Part shown: in pieces, positions 35,782-44,970 of the stretch
Numbering within the stretch: position 1 is the first letter of the stretch
How the letters are laid out: every line of letters begins with the position of its first letter
Assembly (NCBI RefSeq): GCF_000516515.1
Contig: NZ_KI911784.1
Location: 2,016,881 to 2,080,880 of the forward strand
Direction of reading: 5' to 3'
DNA from: Chloroflexus sp. Y-396-1
GTDB taxonomy: Bacteria; Chloroflexota; Chloroflexia; Chloroflexales; Chloroflexaceae
Length of the DNA: 64,000 bases
Program-made: the position numbers and the translations under genes
The notes under the pieces: generated by a model
Seen by the model: the letters and a program-made list of their open reading frames with translations, nothing else
What the model was told of the DNA's origin: nothing
Database searches by the model: none

Positions 35782-36933
35782 TTAACACTTCATGTACGAC
35801 CGATACAGTTCGATATGAGCAGCACCAATCGCCTGCCAATCGAACCGCCGGGCGGCGGCGCGAGCCGCTTCACTTAATCGAGCGCGAGCAGTCGGATTGC
35901 TCAGCAGGCCCATAATTGCTGCGGTTAGCGCCTCTGGTCGGGCTGCGGTAAACTGTACAACACCGGTTAAGGCAGCAGCGGTTGCCGAAGAGGCTGGCGG
36001 AGTGGTAATCACCGCACAACCATGAGCTAGTGCGGCAAGTAAGCTACCACGTCGGAGTGAGGCACCGTCGCGAAATGGGAGAACAACCAGATCACATGCG
36101 CTCAAATGTGCAGATACCTGCCCGGCAGTAATATGACCGGTCACGATAACCCGGTCGCGTAAAGCAGGTATGCTTAGGCGTCGGTACACCTGTTCGGCAA
36201 ACGCACGATCGGTCACAGAAGTAGCCGTGCCGCCGATGATCAGTAAGTGCCACTGCGGATGATCGATCACAACGTCAATCAGGATATCGATCCCTTTACT
36301 CGGTGACAAGAGACCGAAATATCCGATCAACGCTTTATCACCGGTGACACCTAGTTCAGAACGCCATGCTGTGCGGTCATAGTCTGGCGGAAGTACCGGC
36401 TCGATATTTGCGCCAATGGGAATCAGGTGTGGTTGAATACCGCTTGTGCGTAATCTAGCTTCATCTTCGGGGTTGGTGACGATAACTGCCGTCGCTGTCC
36501 GTGCCGGCAGCAGAGTCGCCCATTCGCGCACCATACCTGCCTTTGGAAAGAGGTACGGCGGCAGCAGATCGTGGTAGGTGATCGCAGTGGCAATATTACT
36601 GTACCGCAAGATAATGGGTAGTACGTTCACCCCGATGCGCATCCCATAGGCGCCGGTTTGATACTGAATGTGACACCAGTCAGGCTGTAGTCGTCGTATG
36701 TGTCTAATGAGCGCCCCGATCCCGATCAGACCCCAACTGGCCATTCCAGGTGAGGATGCGAGTACTCGATCACCTGTAGGTGAAACGCTTACGATATGCC
36801 AGCGCTGCTGCGCGATTGTCAAGACCAGAATCTCATGCCCGGCATTTGCCAGAGTCTGGCCTAGTCGTTGGGTGTAATCTCCAACTCCGCCCGGCTGAGG
36901 AGGGTACTCACCGGTGATGAACAGGATTCGCAT
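35782..36933 (-). CDS. Family 4 glycosyltransferase
   Basis: A 383-residue protein from the ATG at 36933 (GTGGAGAG upstream). The N-terminal MRILFITGEYPPQPGGVGDYTQRL is the typical GT4 start with the glycine-rich donor loop. The C-terminal GT-B half has LIGYFGLLSPSKGIDIL, the VTGHITAGQVSAHLSACDLVVLPF region, then RRGSLLAALAHGCAVITT. The catalytic E-x7-E pair is degenerate. Acceptor and donor unknown; likely polysaccharide or glycolipid synthesis. Confidence 0.9.
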   Translation of the reverse strand: MRILFITGEYPPQPGGVGDYTQRLGQTLANAGHEILVLTIAQQRWHIVSVSPTGDRVLASSPGMASWGLIGIGALIRHIRRLQPDWCHIQYQTGAYGMRIGVNVLPIILRYSNIATAITYHDLLPPYLFPKAGMVREWATLLPARTATAVIVTNPEDEARLRTSGIQPHLIPIGANIEPVLPPDYDRTAWRSELGVTGDKALIGYFGLLSPSKGIDILIDVVIDHPQWHLLIIGGTATSVTDRAFAEQVYRRLSIPALRDRVIVTGHITAGQVSAHLSACDLVVLPFRDGASLRRGSLLAALAHGCAVITTPPASSATAAALTGVVQFTAARPEALTAAIMGLLSNPTARARLSEAARAAARRFDWQAIGAAHIELYRSYMKC

Positions 36934-37135
36934 ACGACTGCTCTCCACGTTTGTCAGGTCTGCCATACGATACCACAAGTGAGCAGCGAGAGGGGAAACC
37001 ACGAGTGAACCCTGATGCACAGACGGTTCACGAACCGCACATACCGATCTCTGCCGGCAACGGGTTATTTCAGATAGCGCTTACGCTCTGGACTGGCGGT
37101 CTGCGCTCTAGGCGTGCTGTGATCGATGCGCTCGT

Positions 37136-37148
37136 GTGACTTTGTCAC
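37136..37148. promoter_or_regulatory. Short palindrome upstream of the DUF2892 gene
   Basis: GTGAC-TTT-GTCAC, a perfect 5-bp inverted repeat 70 bp before the start. It resembles a half-turn operator; the binder is unknown. Confidence 0.3.
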
Positions 37149-37218
37149 TGATGATTGGCGAGCGTTCTGCTATTCTGAAATCAGACCTATCGGGCGAAAC
37201 ATTGATAAGGAGGGGACG

Positions 37219-37413
37219 ATGACACCGAATATGGGTAACATTGATCGCATTGTACGTGTGGTCGTGGCATTAGTGGTGGCAATCCTAATTTTTACGAATG
37301 TTCTGTCGGGTGTTTGGGCATGGATTGCTGGTATCCTGGCGGTAGTTTTCCTTGCTACCAGTGCAGTTGGTTTCTGCCCGCTGTATCTGCCGTTTCGGAT
37401 CAAAACTCGTTAA
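37219..37413 (+). CDS. DUF2892 (YgaP-like transmembrane) protein
   Basis: A 64-residue protein from the ATG at 37219, which follows AGGAGGGGACG. It matches the DUF2892 pattern: MGNIDRIVRVVVALVVA, then WAWIAGILAVVFLATSAVGFCPLY, with one conserved cysteine. Two TM helices. This domain is fused to rhodanese in YgaP; alone its role is unknown. It is followed by a strong hairpin. Confidence 0.85.
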   Translation: MTPNMGNIDRIVRVVVALVVAILIFTNVLSGVWAWIAGILAVVFLATSAVGFCPLYLPFRIKTR

Positions 37414-37963
37414 TCGGCTAGAGTTGGTTTAAGGCAGGAGGAGAAGGGGGGAACGAAGTTCTCCCCTTCTGCGATTGACGCGCAAGTCTTCCCCTCAGAT
37501 GTGTGGGCCAGCGGTTTGTGCGGTTGTGATGGCGAAGTCCTCTACCACGGGTAGGTTCCAATCTCCTGCTGGCAGAGGTAATGAGACGCTAATGAGCCAA
37601 CCGATGAGTTCAAGTGGAAGTTAGCGCACGTCACAGTGGCACGGCTGTACCACCTCACCCTTTCCTCTACCACTGTCCATTCCCACCAGGGGAGCGAAAG
37701 GGGACAATGGGGGAGTCTATCTCTCCCACTCAATCCTATTTCCATACTATTTTCTATCTTCTCTTTGCTCTTTCTTCTCTCCTTACCTCACTACCGCCGA
37801 GTAGGGTGAAAACTTTGAATAGTCTTGCCCCTGATGTTGGATGTGCGGGTTGATGCAGAAAGTCTTCATTCTCTTCTCGCAGCGACTACACAAGTTTTTC
37901 ACAATCCTCCGTCATACTGTGATGTAAGGATCACGCCAGACAATTTGATCGACGGAGGTTCCC
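37414..37963. other. Intergenic region with terminator and family-A-like sequence
   Basis: About 550 bp. It holds the hairpin at 37442-37470 and a CT/GA-rich stretch at 37650-37735 (CTCACCCTTTCC ... GGGGAGCGAAAGGGG). No gene is supported. Confidence 0.55.
37442..37470 (+). terminator. Terminator-like hairpin after the DUF2892 gene
   Basis: A 13-bp stem with one G-T pair, AGAAGGGGGGAAC-GAA-GTTCTCCCCTTCT, 28 bp after the stop. Confidence 0.7.
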
Positions 37964-38467
37964 ATGAAGATGAAGCAGAATTGGATCAACTTTTTGATCG
38001 ATGGGGCGATGTTTCTCGCCTTTTTAATCGCGACCGCTCCTCGTTTCAGCGGACTGGCGATTCATGAGTGGTTGAGTCTGTCACTCGCCGCAGCGATTAT
38101 CACGCATCTGCTCTTACACTGGACCTGGATTATCAGCATTGGCAAGCGGTTTTTCGCAAAAACAACCTGGCGTTCACGTTTGAATTACCTCCTCAACGCG
38201 CTTCTCTTCGTCTCTTTTACAGTGACAATCGCCACCGGCATTTTAATCTCACGTGAAGCCTTGCCGCTGCTTGGGCTGACAATGGCTCGTGATCGCACAC
38301 TAGAGTTTTTGCACCATCAAGCCTCCGATGTAACCGTACTCTTGTTGGGTCTTCATGTTGCGATCCACTGGAGTTGGATTGTGGGAATGCTGCGCCGAAT
38401 CATACCTGTCCGTCGTGTGAGTCGGTCGGTTGCAATATCGCGCCAAATGGAAGGAGCGAACCAATGA
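37964..38467 (+). CDS. DUF4405 (cytochrome b561-like) membrane protein
   Basis: A 167-residue protein with GGAGG 5 bp before the ATG. It has four TM helices with paired histidines: HEWLSLSLAAAIITHLLLHWTW and FLHHQASDVTVLLLGLHVAIHWSW. These His-x-n-His patterns are typical of DUF4405, a family related to membrane b-type cytochromes, so heme binding is likely. Its stop overlaps the next start (ATGA), so the two are co-translated. Confidence 0.85.
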   Translation: MKMKQNWINFLIDGAMFLAFLIATAPRFSGLAIHEWLSLSLAAAIITHLLLHWTWIISIGKRFFAKTTWRSRLNYLLNALLFVSFTVTIATGILISREALPLLGLTMARDRTLEFLHHQASDVTVLLLGLHVAIHWSWIVGMLRRIIPVRRVSRSVAISRQMEGANQ

Positions 38468-38820
38468 AGCTGATCGGACGGATACTCATTATTTTGGGTG
38501 TTACCTGGCTTATTGTGATGGGATTGAACTGGCTACGAATGCAAAACATGCTACCGATCAACCCTGATACCGCTCGTTCAGAGCGCTTTGTGGATGGGGA
38601 ACATCGTGAGGGGTTTATGCGCCCTGGAAGAGGCTTTGGTGAGTTTCGCGAACGTGGTGAGCGCCACTTTGAAAAACCATCTCTGGACGGTGTGGGCGAC
38701 ATGGTGGGTACCCTCATCAAGATCGGCATTATTACCGGAATCGGCGTGGTTATCGACCGTATCCTGCGCTTTACGAGCCAGCGTGTGCGTCGGTCAAGAT
38801 TGCCGGTGGGTCGTAGTTAA
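38464..38820 (+). CDS. Small membrane protein co-transcribed with DUF4405
   Basis: A 118-residue protein from the ATG at 38464, with AGGAG upstream. An N-terminal helix (IGRILIILGVTWLIVMGLNW) and a second near residues 85-105 flank a charged, Arg/Gly/Phe-rich loop (REGFMRPGRGFGEFRERGER). Family not recognised. The 4-bp overlap with the DUF4405 gene suggests that it is an accessory subunit. Confidence 0.65.
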   Translation: MKLIGRILIILGVTWLIVMGLNWLRMQNMLPINPDTARSERFVDGEHREGFMRPGRGFGEFRERGERHFEKPSLDGVGDMVGTLIKIGIITGIGVVIDRILRFTSQRVRRSRLPVGRS

Positions 38821-38934
38821 TGTTGATAGCCATTGCCAGGTTACCACCGAGGAGACCAGCAAACGCGGTGATCCTCGGTGGGAATCAATGTCAGAGTCCG
38901 TGCTGCGAATGACACCTCTCACCTTTCCCCAAAA

Positions 38935-38973
38935 CCTCTTTCGCATCTACAACAGCGAAGAGGAGGAAAGAGG
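38935..38973. repeat. CT/GA-rich hairpin (family A, copy 3)
   Basis: CCTCTTTC (38935-38942) pairs with GAAAGAGG (38966-38973). It is flanked by CCTCTCACCTTTCCCC and GGTCGGGGTGGGTC. It lies between the 38820 stop and the convergent GT2 gene. Confidence 0.5.
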
Positions 38974-39045
38974 TCGGGGTGGGTCTCCTACCCTGATCGT
39001 GTTTCCGCTCCCACTCTTCGCGTTCTGCCATGTCGGGTACCATGT

Positions 39046-40014
39046 CTACGTTCGTGCGCGCCATCGCTGCCACACGCCAACCGGATAACCTACCATCTTG
39101 GCCGTATCACCGGTCAGACGAATTAACGGCACGAGGCTCAATGCTATCAACCGTTCACCGAGCGAGCGACCGCCCAACCGTGACCAGAGCCGTCGGTAGG
39201 GGCCACGGGTATAGACCACCACGCCTGACCCGATCAACAGGCCAATGAATGCTCTGAGGTGTGGTCTGTGCAGCCCAATTGCCAGTAATCCGCTTAGAGT
39301 CGAATAGACGGCATAGCGCAGGAGATGGCGGTGTGTCCATAAGCCAGCCCGTCCATCACCCCGGGCGTAGGTGTAGTACTGTCGCAGGAAAGCGCGCAGG
39401 CTAGAACGAGGGGTAAAGTGAACTACTGCTTCGGGGACGAAGGTACGGCGGAAGCCGGCCCGTTCGACAGCCAAATCGAAGAGCAGATCTTCGCAGTGAC
39501 TGGCCCACTCTGGAAAGCCACCGACCATCTCCCATACCTCTTTGCGAAATGCCATTGATTTGCCGAAAGGCAGGAAAGCTGTCGGATTGATCTCATAACT
39601 ACGGCGGTAGTTCGTCTCGCCCACGGCCAGGGCGAAGAGCGAACGGGGGGTCGGATGAAAAAAACCACCGACCAGATCGGCTTCGCCGGTTTCGATAGGA
39701 GCGATGATGCGGGCCAACCAGTGGGGATCAAGGGTTAGACCGGCGTCGGTACTGGCGATGATCGTGCCACGGGCATGCCGAATAGCATTGTTGCGCCCTG
39801 AAGAAATGTTATGTCCGCCGCGCACCAGCCGAATTTGTGGGTACCGCGCTGCATAGGCGGCTATAATCGCTGGTGTTGCATCGACGCTCTGACAATCGTT
39901 CATCACGATCTCATCGGCGGCACGGGTCTGGGCAAGCATTGAATCGAGCAGTGCCGCAACATTGTCAGCTTCATCACGTACTGTACAGATAATCGAAACT
40001 GTAACCTGGTTCAT
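39046..40014 (-). CDS. Family 2 glycosyltransferase
   Basis: A 322-residue protein from the ATG at 40014; a GTG at 40023 is in frame. The GT-A fold starts VTVSIICTVRDEADNVAALL. The nucleotide-binding segment reads VMNDCQSVDATP where most GT2 enzymes have VDDGSTD. The DXD equivalent is STDAGLTLDP, and the acceptor-side motif CEDLLFDLAVERAG is kept. A TM helix lies near residues 235-270. Divergent from the M16C peptidase over a palindromic region. Confidence 0.88.
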   Translation of the reverse strand: MNQVTVSIICTVRDEADNVAALLDSMLAQTRAADEIVMNDCQSVDATPAIIAAYAARYPQIRLVRGGHNISSGRNNAIRHARGTIIASTDAGLTLDPHWLARIIAPIETGEADLVGGFFHPTPRSLFALAVGETNYRRSYEINPTAFLPFGKSMAFRKEVWEMVGGFPEWASHCEDLLFDLAVERAGFRRTFVPEAVVHFTPRSSLRAFLRQYYTYARGDGRAGLWTHRHLLRYAVYSTLSGLLAIGLHRPHLRAFIGLLIGSGVVVYTRGPYRRLWSRLGGRSLGERLIALSLVPLIRLTGDTAKMVGYPVGVWQRWRART

Positions 40015-40037
40015 AGTCGCCACACATCAACAGCTTC

Positions 40038-40080
40038 TGGTACAATACTTGTATGTACCAATATTGAGCGTATTGTACCA
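40038..40080. promoter_or_regulatory. Palindromic operator/promoter between GT2 and M16C genes
   Basis: A perfect 11-bp inverted repeat, TGGTACAATAC (40038-40048) and GTATTGTACCA (40070-40080), spacer 21 bp. A third half-site (TGTACCA) is in the spacer. Each arm contains a TACAAT -10-like hexamer pointing outward or inward by symmetry. It probably controls one or both divergent genes. Confidence 0.6.
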
Positions 40081-40092
40081 GACGAGGTAGTC

Positions 40093-43002
40093 ATGACAGA
40101 CGTGCACGGATTTGAATTGCTGCGCGACGAGTTCATTCCCGAATTGAACACACGCGCTCGTTTATATCGCCATATCAAAACTGGCGCCGAAGTTCTCTCA
40201 CTCGAAAATGACGATGAAAATAAATGCTTCGGTATCACCTTTCGTACTCCGCCCCGCGACTCAACCGGAGTTGCCCACATTCTCGAGCACTCGGTGCTCT
40301 GCGGCTCGCGCAAGTATCCGGTCAAAGACCCCTTCTTTACGCTGGTTAAGGGATCGGTGCATACGTTCCTGAATGCGATAACGTTTCCTGACAAAACATC
40401 GTATCCTGTGGCCAGTACCAATCTGAAAGATTTCTACAATCTGGTTGATGTCTATCTGGATGCGGTGTTTTTCCCGCGGATCACGCCCGAAATCCTCAAG
40501 CAAGAGGGCTGGCACTTCGAGCTACCGGCGCCTGATGCACCGCTGACGATTAAAGGGGTAGTGTACAACGAGATGAAAGGCGCTTACTCCTCGCCTGATG
40601 GGATGCTCTACCGCTACTCGCAGCAGTCGCTCTTCCCAGACACGACGTATGGTCATTCGTCAGGTGGCGATCCGCTGGTTATTCCCGATCTGACTTACGA
40701 GGCGTTTAAGCGTTTTCATGAGACGTTGTACCACCCCTCAAACGCCCGTATCTTCTTCTACGGTGATGATCCACCGGAGGAGCGGTTACGCATCCTCGAT
40801 GAGTATCTCAGTCAGTTTGAGCGGATCGATCCGCCATCGCAGATCGAGAAACAGGAGCGCTTCGATGCACCGCGGACACTTGAATACACCTTCAGTGCCG
40901 CTAACGAAGAGCAGCAGAAAGGGATGGTCATGCTCAACTGGCTGCTCGATGATAATCGCGACCCAACTCAGCTCATGGCGCGTGAACTGTTAAGCTATAT
41001 GTTGTTGGGCAATGCAGCCGCGCCCTTACGTAAGGCTCTGATCGATTCAGGTCTGGGCGAAGAGGTCTTGGGTGGTTATGAGAGTGATCTTCTCCAGCAT
41101 ACCTTTTCGGTAGGTATGAAAGGGATCGATCCGGCGCAGGCTGAACAGGTTGAGGCGTTAATTCTGCGCACACTGCACGAGCTGGCTGAACATGGGTTTG
41201 ATCCTGAAACAGTGGCTGCTGCATTCAACACCTTCGAGTTCAGCCTACGTGAAAATAATACCGGTAGCTTCCCACGAGGCCTGGTACTGATGATGCGGGC
41301 GTTGGGCACCTGGCTCTACGACGATGACCCGATTGCACCGTTGCGCTTTGAGGCGCCGCTGGCCGCAGTGCGCACTGCTGTTGCCAACGGTGAACGCCTC
41401 TTTGAGCGCATGATCCGTGAGCTACTGCTTGATAACCCGCACCGCACACGGGTTACGTTGCGTCCTGATCCTGAACATGCCGCTCGGCTGGCGGCTGCCG
41501 AGCAGGAACGGATCGAGGCGTTTGCCGCCACACTCGATGCCGAAAAACGGGCAGCGCTGGTCGCTGAGACCCAAGCTTTGGCTGAGTGGCAGCAGACCCC
41601 TGACCCGCCGGAAGCACTGGCGGCTATTCCGACGCTGCACCTCTCTGATCTTGACCGCCACGTAAAGCGTATTCCGACCGAGATAGATGAACTGGCCGGA
41701 GTACCTTTGCTGCGCCATCCACTGTTCACGAATGGCATTGTATATCTCGATCTAGCGTTCGATCTGCGTGCATTGCCACCACATCTCTTGCCTTACGTTC
41801 CACTCTTCGCCCGCGCTCTGACCGAGATGGGAACGGCTACCTCCGATTTTGTGCGGCTCTTACAGCGGATTGGCCGTGAAACTGGTGGTATTTCGGCAGG
41901 AACGATGACAGCCACTGATCTTGTCTCGGTTGAGCCGGTTGGTCGGCTGATAGTCCGTGGCAAGAGCACACTGGCACAGGCGTCGGAGCTGCTCAAGTTG
42001 TTGAGTGAGATTTTGCTCACTGTGAATCTCGACAATGCTGAGCGCTTCCGCCAGATTGTTTTGCGCGCTCGTGCCAATAAGGAATCGTCGTTGGTGCCGG
42101 CAGGAAACGCCTACGCTCGTCAGCGTTTGGCAGCACGTTTTGCGCCTGCGGAGTGGGCTGATGAACAGATGGGTGGTATTTCGGCGATCTTCTTCCTGCG
42201 CCAACTCGAGCAGCGGATAACCCAGGATTGGCCCGGCGTGTTGGCCGATCTGGAACAGGTGCGCTCGGCGTTGATCAACCGGCGTGGATTGGTTGCAAAT
42301 CTGACGCTTGATGCTGAAGGGCAAAAGACGGTATTGCCAATGTTGCAGGGCTTGCTCGCCGAACTGCCAGATCAACCGTACACGCCCGTCTCGTGGCCGA
42401 CGAGCAACACCGATGGTGGCGAAGGGCTGGTTATTCCGGCGCAGGTAAACTATGTCGCGAAGGGGGTTAATCTCCACGTCTACGGCATTCGTCCGAGTGG
42501 TTCAGCGATGGTGGTCTTACGCCATCTGCGGATCGATTACCTGCTTGACCGGATTCGGATTCAGGGTGGCGCTTATGGCGCCGGTGGTAGCTATGATCGC
42601 AGCAGCGGTCTTTTCATCACAACCTCGTACCGCGACCCCAACCTGCTGCGCACCCTGGATGTCTATGATGAGATGGCTACGTACCTGCAAACGGTGGCCC
42701 TCGATCCGGCAACGGTCGAACGAGCAATTATCGGAACAATTGGCGATATGGATGCCTATCAGTTACCGGATGCAAAAGGCTACACGGCGCTGGTACGTTA
42801 TCTGACCAGTGTCAGTGATGAGTATCGCCAGCAGATTCGTGATCAGGTATTAGCGACAACGCCTGCCGATTTTGTGGCCTTTGCTGAAGCTGCTGCGGCA
42901 CTGCGCGATCACGGTCAGGTGGCAGTGCTGGGATCGGCTGAAGCGATTGAGGCAGCCAATCGTGAACGACCTGGCCTGCTGACCCCGGTGAAGGTCTTGT
43001 AA
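40093..43002 (+). CDS. M16C-family zinc metallopeptidase (PreP-like)
   Basis: A 969-residue protein, the full length of the M16C family (presequence protease/insulinase). The inverted zinc motif HILEH (His62, Glu65, His66) is followed by SVLCGSRKYPVKDPFFTLVKG-type sequence and the distal zinc-ligand glutamate region (VYNEMKGAY). Two halves form the usual clam-shell. It should degrade short unstructured peptides in the cytoplasm; there is no signal peptide. ATG with GAGG upstream, 12 bp after the palindromic operator. A 15-bp hairpin ends the transcript. Confidence 0.93.
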   Translation: MTDVHGFELLRDEFIPELNTRARLYRHIKTGAEVLSLENDDENKCFGITFRTPPRDSTGVAHILEHSVLCGSRKYPVKDPFFTLVKGSVHTFLNAITFPDKTSYPVASTNLKDFYNLVDVYLDAVFFPRITPEILKQEGWHFELPAPDAPLTIKGVVYNEMKGAYSSPDGMLYRYSQQSLFPDTTYGHSSGGDPLVIPDLTYEAFKRFHETLYHPSNARIFFYGDDPPEERLRILDEYLSQFERIDPPSQIEKQERFDAPRTLEYTFSAANEEQQKGMVMLNWLLDDNRDPTQLMARELLSYMLLGNAAAPLRKALIDSGLGEEVLGGYESDLLQHTFSVGMKGIDPAQAEQVEALILRTLHELAEHGFDPETVAAAFNTFEFSLRENNTGSFPRGLVLMMRALGTWLYDDDPIAPLRFEAPLAAVRTAVANGERLFERMIRELLLDNPHRTRVTLRPDPEHAARLAAAEQERIEAFAATLDAEKRAALVAETQALAEWQQTPDPPEALAAIPTLHLSDLDRHVKRIPTEIDELAGVPLLRHPLFTNGIVYLDLAFDLRALPPHLLPYVPLFARALTEMGTATSDFVRLLQRIGRETGGISAGTMTATDLVSVEPVGRLIVRGKSTLAQASELLKLLSEILLTVNLDNAERFRQIVLRARANKESSLVPAGNAYARQRLAARFAPAEWADEQMGGISAIFFLRQLEQRITQDWPGVLADLEQVRSALINRRGLVANLTLDAEGQKTVLPMLQGLLAELPDQPYTPVSWPTSNTDGGEGLVIPAQVNYVAKGVNLHVYGIRPSGSAMVVLRHLRIDYLLDRIRIQGGAYGAGGSYDRSSGLFITTSYRDPNLLRTLDVYDEMATYLQTVALDPATVERAIIGTIGDMDAYQLPDAKGYTALVRYLTSVSDEYRQQIRDQVLATTPADFVAFAEAAAALRDHGQVAVLGSAEAIEAANRERPGLLTPVKVL

Positions 43003-43019
43003 TCGACTACTGCAATATC

Positions 43020-43061
43020 ACCCACTCGTCTATCTCATCAGCAGACGATAGACGAGTGGGT
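43020..43061 (+). terminator. Terminator-like hairpin after the M16C gene
   Basis: A perfect 15-bp stem: ACCCACTCGTCTATC (43020-43034) and GATAGACGAGTGGGT (43047-43061), loop 12 nt, 17 bp after the stop. No U-tract. Confidence 0.75.
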
Positions 43062-43110
43062 AGCGCAATTGCTTTACCGCCCTGCCCTTGATACTGCTCT
43101 GGAGGAGGCC

Positions 43111-44670
43111 ATGACGGTCAACGACCCGACCAGCTCAATTGGAACGGTAGCTTACGAAGCAACTATTGCCGATCTACAGGCAGCGATGGAAGCCGGTACC
43201 CTAACCGCAGAAGCGTTGACGATGGCCTGTCTCGAGCGGATTGCAGCACTTAATCGAGCCGGGCCGTGCCTCAACGCTCTGATTGAGGTCAGCCGGGCAG
43301 CGTTGGAAACGGCGATTGCACTTGATCAAGAACGTGCGATACATGGGCCGCGTAGTCCGTTGCACGGTATACCGATTGTGCTCAAGGACAACATTGACAC
43401 GCTAGATGACACCGCAACCACTGCCGGTTCATTAGCGCTGCTCGGCTCGCGTCCGGCCAGTGAAGCCACCGTTGCCGCTCGCTTACGGGCCGCCGGCGCT
43501 GTTATTCTCGGCAAAGCGAACTTGAGCGAGTGGGCGAATTTCCGCAGTACAACCTCGTCGAGCGGCTGGAGTGCTCGTGGCGGGCAGGCACGGAATCCGT
43601 ATGTGTTGACGCGCAGCCCATGCGGCTCGAGTTCGGGATCGGCGATTGCGGTGGCGGCCAGTCTCTGTGTCGCGGCAATCGGCACCGAGACTGACGGCTC
43701 GATCTCGTGTCCATCGGCATTATGTGGTGTGGTTGGCATCAAACCTACAGTTGGCTTAACCAGTCGTGCAGGCGTGATCCCGATCAGCTCAACGCAAGAT
43801 ACCGTTGGCCCGCATGCCCGTTGTGTGGCCGATGCGGCCACTGTGCTCGGCATCATTGCCGGCCTAGACCCTCGCGATCCGGCAACGGCGGCCGCTGCCG
43901 GTCATGCTCGTCCTGACTATCGTAGTTGTCTCCAGGCTGATGCACTACGCGGCGCACGGATCGGTGTTTTGCGCAGTGACCGCTTCGCCAGTTTTGGTCG
44001 TCACGTCGAACGTGCGTTCACAACGGCGCTGATGGTGATGCGTGAAGCGGGTGCGCATGTGGTTGATCCGGTCACGCTACCCGATGAAGTGCTGTCGTTT
44101 AATGATGCTGAGCTAACCGTGCTGATCTACGAATTCAAAGCCATGCTGAATCGTTATCTGGCGAGTCGTGTTCCTGATCCACAGGCATCTGTTTCTGCAC
44201 CACGTTCGCTAGCAGAATTGATCGACTTTAATGAACAACATGCTGATCAAGAATTGCGCTTCTTTGGGCAGGAATTGCTGATGCGGGCAGCGGCTGCTGG
44301 TGATCTGGATGATCCGGCGTATCAACAGGCCCTAACGGCCAGTCGTGATGCCAGCCGTCAGGCGCTCGACACCCTGCTTTATGAACAGCAACTTGATGCG
44401 CTGGTTGCACCGGCAACCGGTCTGGCCTGGCCGATTGATCTGATCGGCGGTGACCGTTACCCTGGTGGGAGTAGCTCACTCGCTGCCCGTGCCGGGTATC
44501 CGATGGTGACCGTGCCGGCGGGTATGGCGTTCGGTTTGCCGATCGCGATCAACTTCATCGGCACAGCGTGGTCGGAACCAATGCTGATCCGACTGGCATA
44601 CGCTTTTGAACAGGCCACGCGATTGCGACAACCACCAACGTATCGTCAGCGTATCGAGGGTGATGACTAG
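43111..44670 (+). CDS. Amidase-signature family amidase
   Basis: A 519-residue protein; the ATG at 43111 follows GGAGGAGGCC. The Ser-cisSer-Lys triad is visible: Lys92 in IVLKDNID, cis-Ser near 173 in SPCGSSSGSA, and nucleophile Ser197 in GTETDGSIS. Length and the N-terminal ATIADLQAAMEAGTLTAEAL fit secondary amidases rather than GatA, and no gatB/C is nearby. The substrate is unknown. Convergent on purF, with a composite repeat and a hairpin between. Confidence 0.9.
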   Translation: MTVNDPTSSIGTVAYEATIADLQAAMEAGTLTAEALTMACLERIAALNRAGPCLNALIEVSRAALETAIALDQERAIHGPRSPLHGIPIVLKDNIDTLDDTATTAGSLALLGSRPASEATVAARLRAAGAVILGKANLSEWANFRSTTSSSGWSARGGQARNPYVLTRSPCGSSSGSAIAVAASLCVAAIGTETDGSISCPSALCGVVGIKPTVGLTSRAGVIPISSTQDTVGPHARCVADAATVLGIIAGLDPRDPATAAAAGHARPDYRSCLQADALRGARIGVLRSDRFASFGRHVERAFTTALMVMREAGAHVVDPVTLPDEVLSFNDAELTVLIYEFKAMLNRYLASRVPDPQASVSAPRSLAELIDFNEQHADQELRFFGQELLMRAAAAGDLDDPAYQQALTASRDASRQALDTLLYEQQLDALVAPATGLAWPIDLIGGDRYPGGSSSLAARAGYPMVTVPAGMAFGLPIAINFIGTAWSEPMLIRLAYAFEQATRLRQPPTYRQRIEGDD

Positions 44671-44749
44671 GTGTGTATCTGAATACTCTGAGAGAATGAG
44701 TGGCAACGGTGTCGGTGTCTGTACTGCGGAGCGGCTGGCGGCTCTCGCC

Positions 44750-44896
44750 TTACCGCTGGCCCCCTGCCTCTCTCTCACGGGGAGTGGCAGGGGAAACGTG
44801 GGGTGCGGGAGCGCAAGAATGTTGGCAACTTTTCAAATAGTTGCCCAGGCGCGGTACGTGCCCGATGAGAAATCAGGGTTTTTAATCAGTTTCTGA
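44750..44896. repeat. Composite intergenic element, inverted relative to the 676-973 copy
   Basis: It contains the family-A hairpin CCCCTGCC/GGCAGGGG (44761-44793), a block matching ATTCTT-CGC-ACCCCACGTT of the first copy in reverse, and the 23-bp exact core (44852-44874). The end reads GGGTTTTTAATCAG, close to the other copy's TIR. Confidence 0.6.
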
Positions 44897-44902
44897 GACG
44901 GT

Positions 44903-44931
44903 GGACTGCTGAAACGATGCTTCAGCAGTCC
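44903..44931. terminator. Bidirectional terminator between amidase and purF
   Basis: A perfect 11-bp stem GGACTGCTGAA-ACGATGC-TTCAGCAGTCC, followed by ATATATCTT. Confidence 0.7.
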
Positions 44932-44970
44932 ATATATCTTAGCGGCGTGTCCCACACGGATGGGCTGCCT

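Larger units (their letters stand above)
44671..44970. other. Intergenic region with composite repeat and terminator
   Basis: The 300 bp between amidase and purF are mostly the second copy of the composite element (44750-44896) and the hairpin at 44903-44931. Confidence 0.55.
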
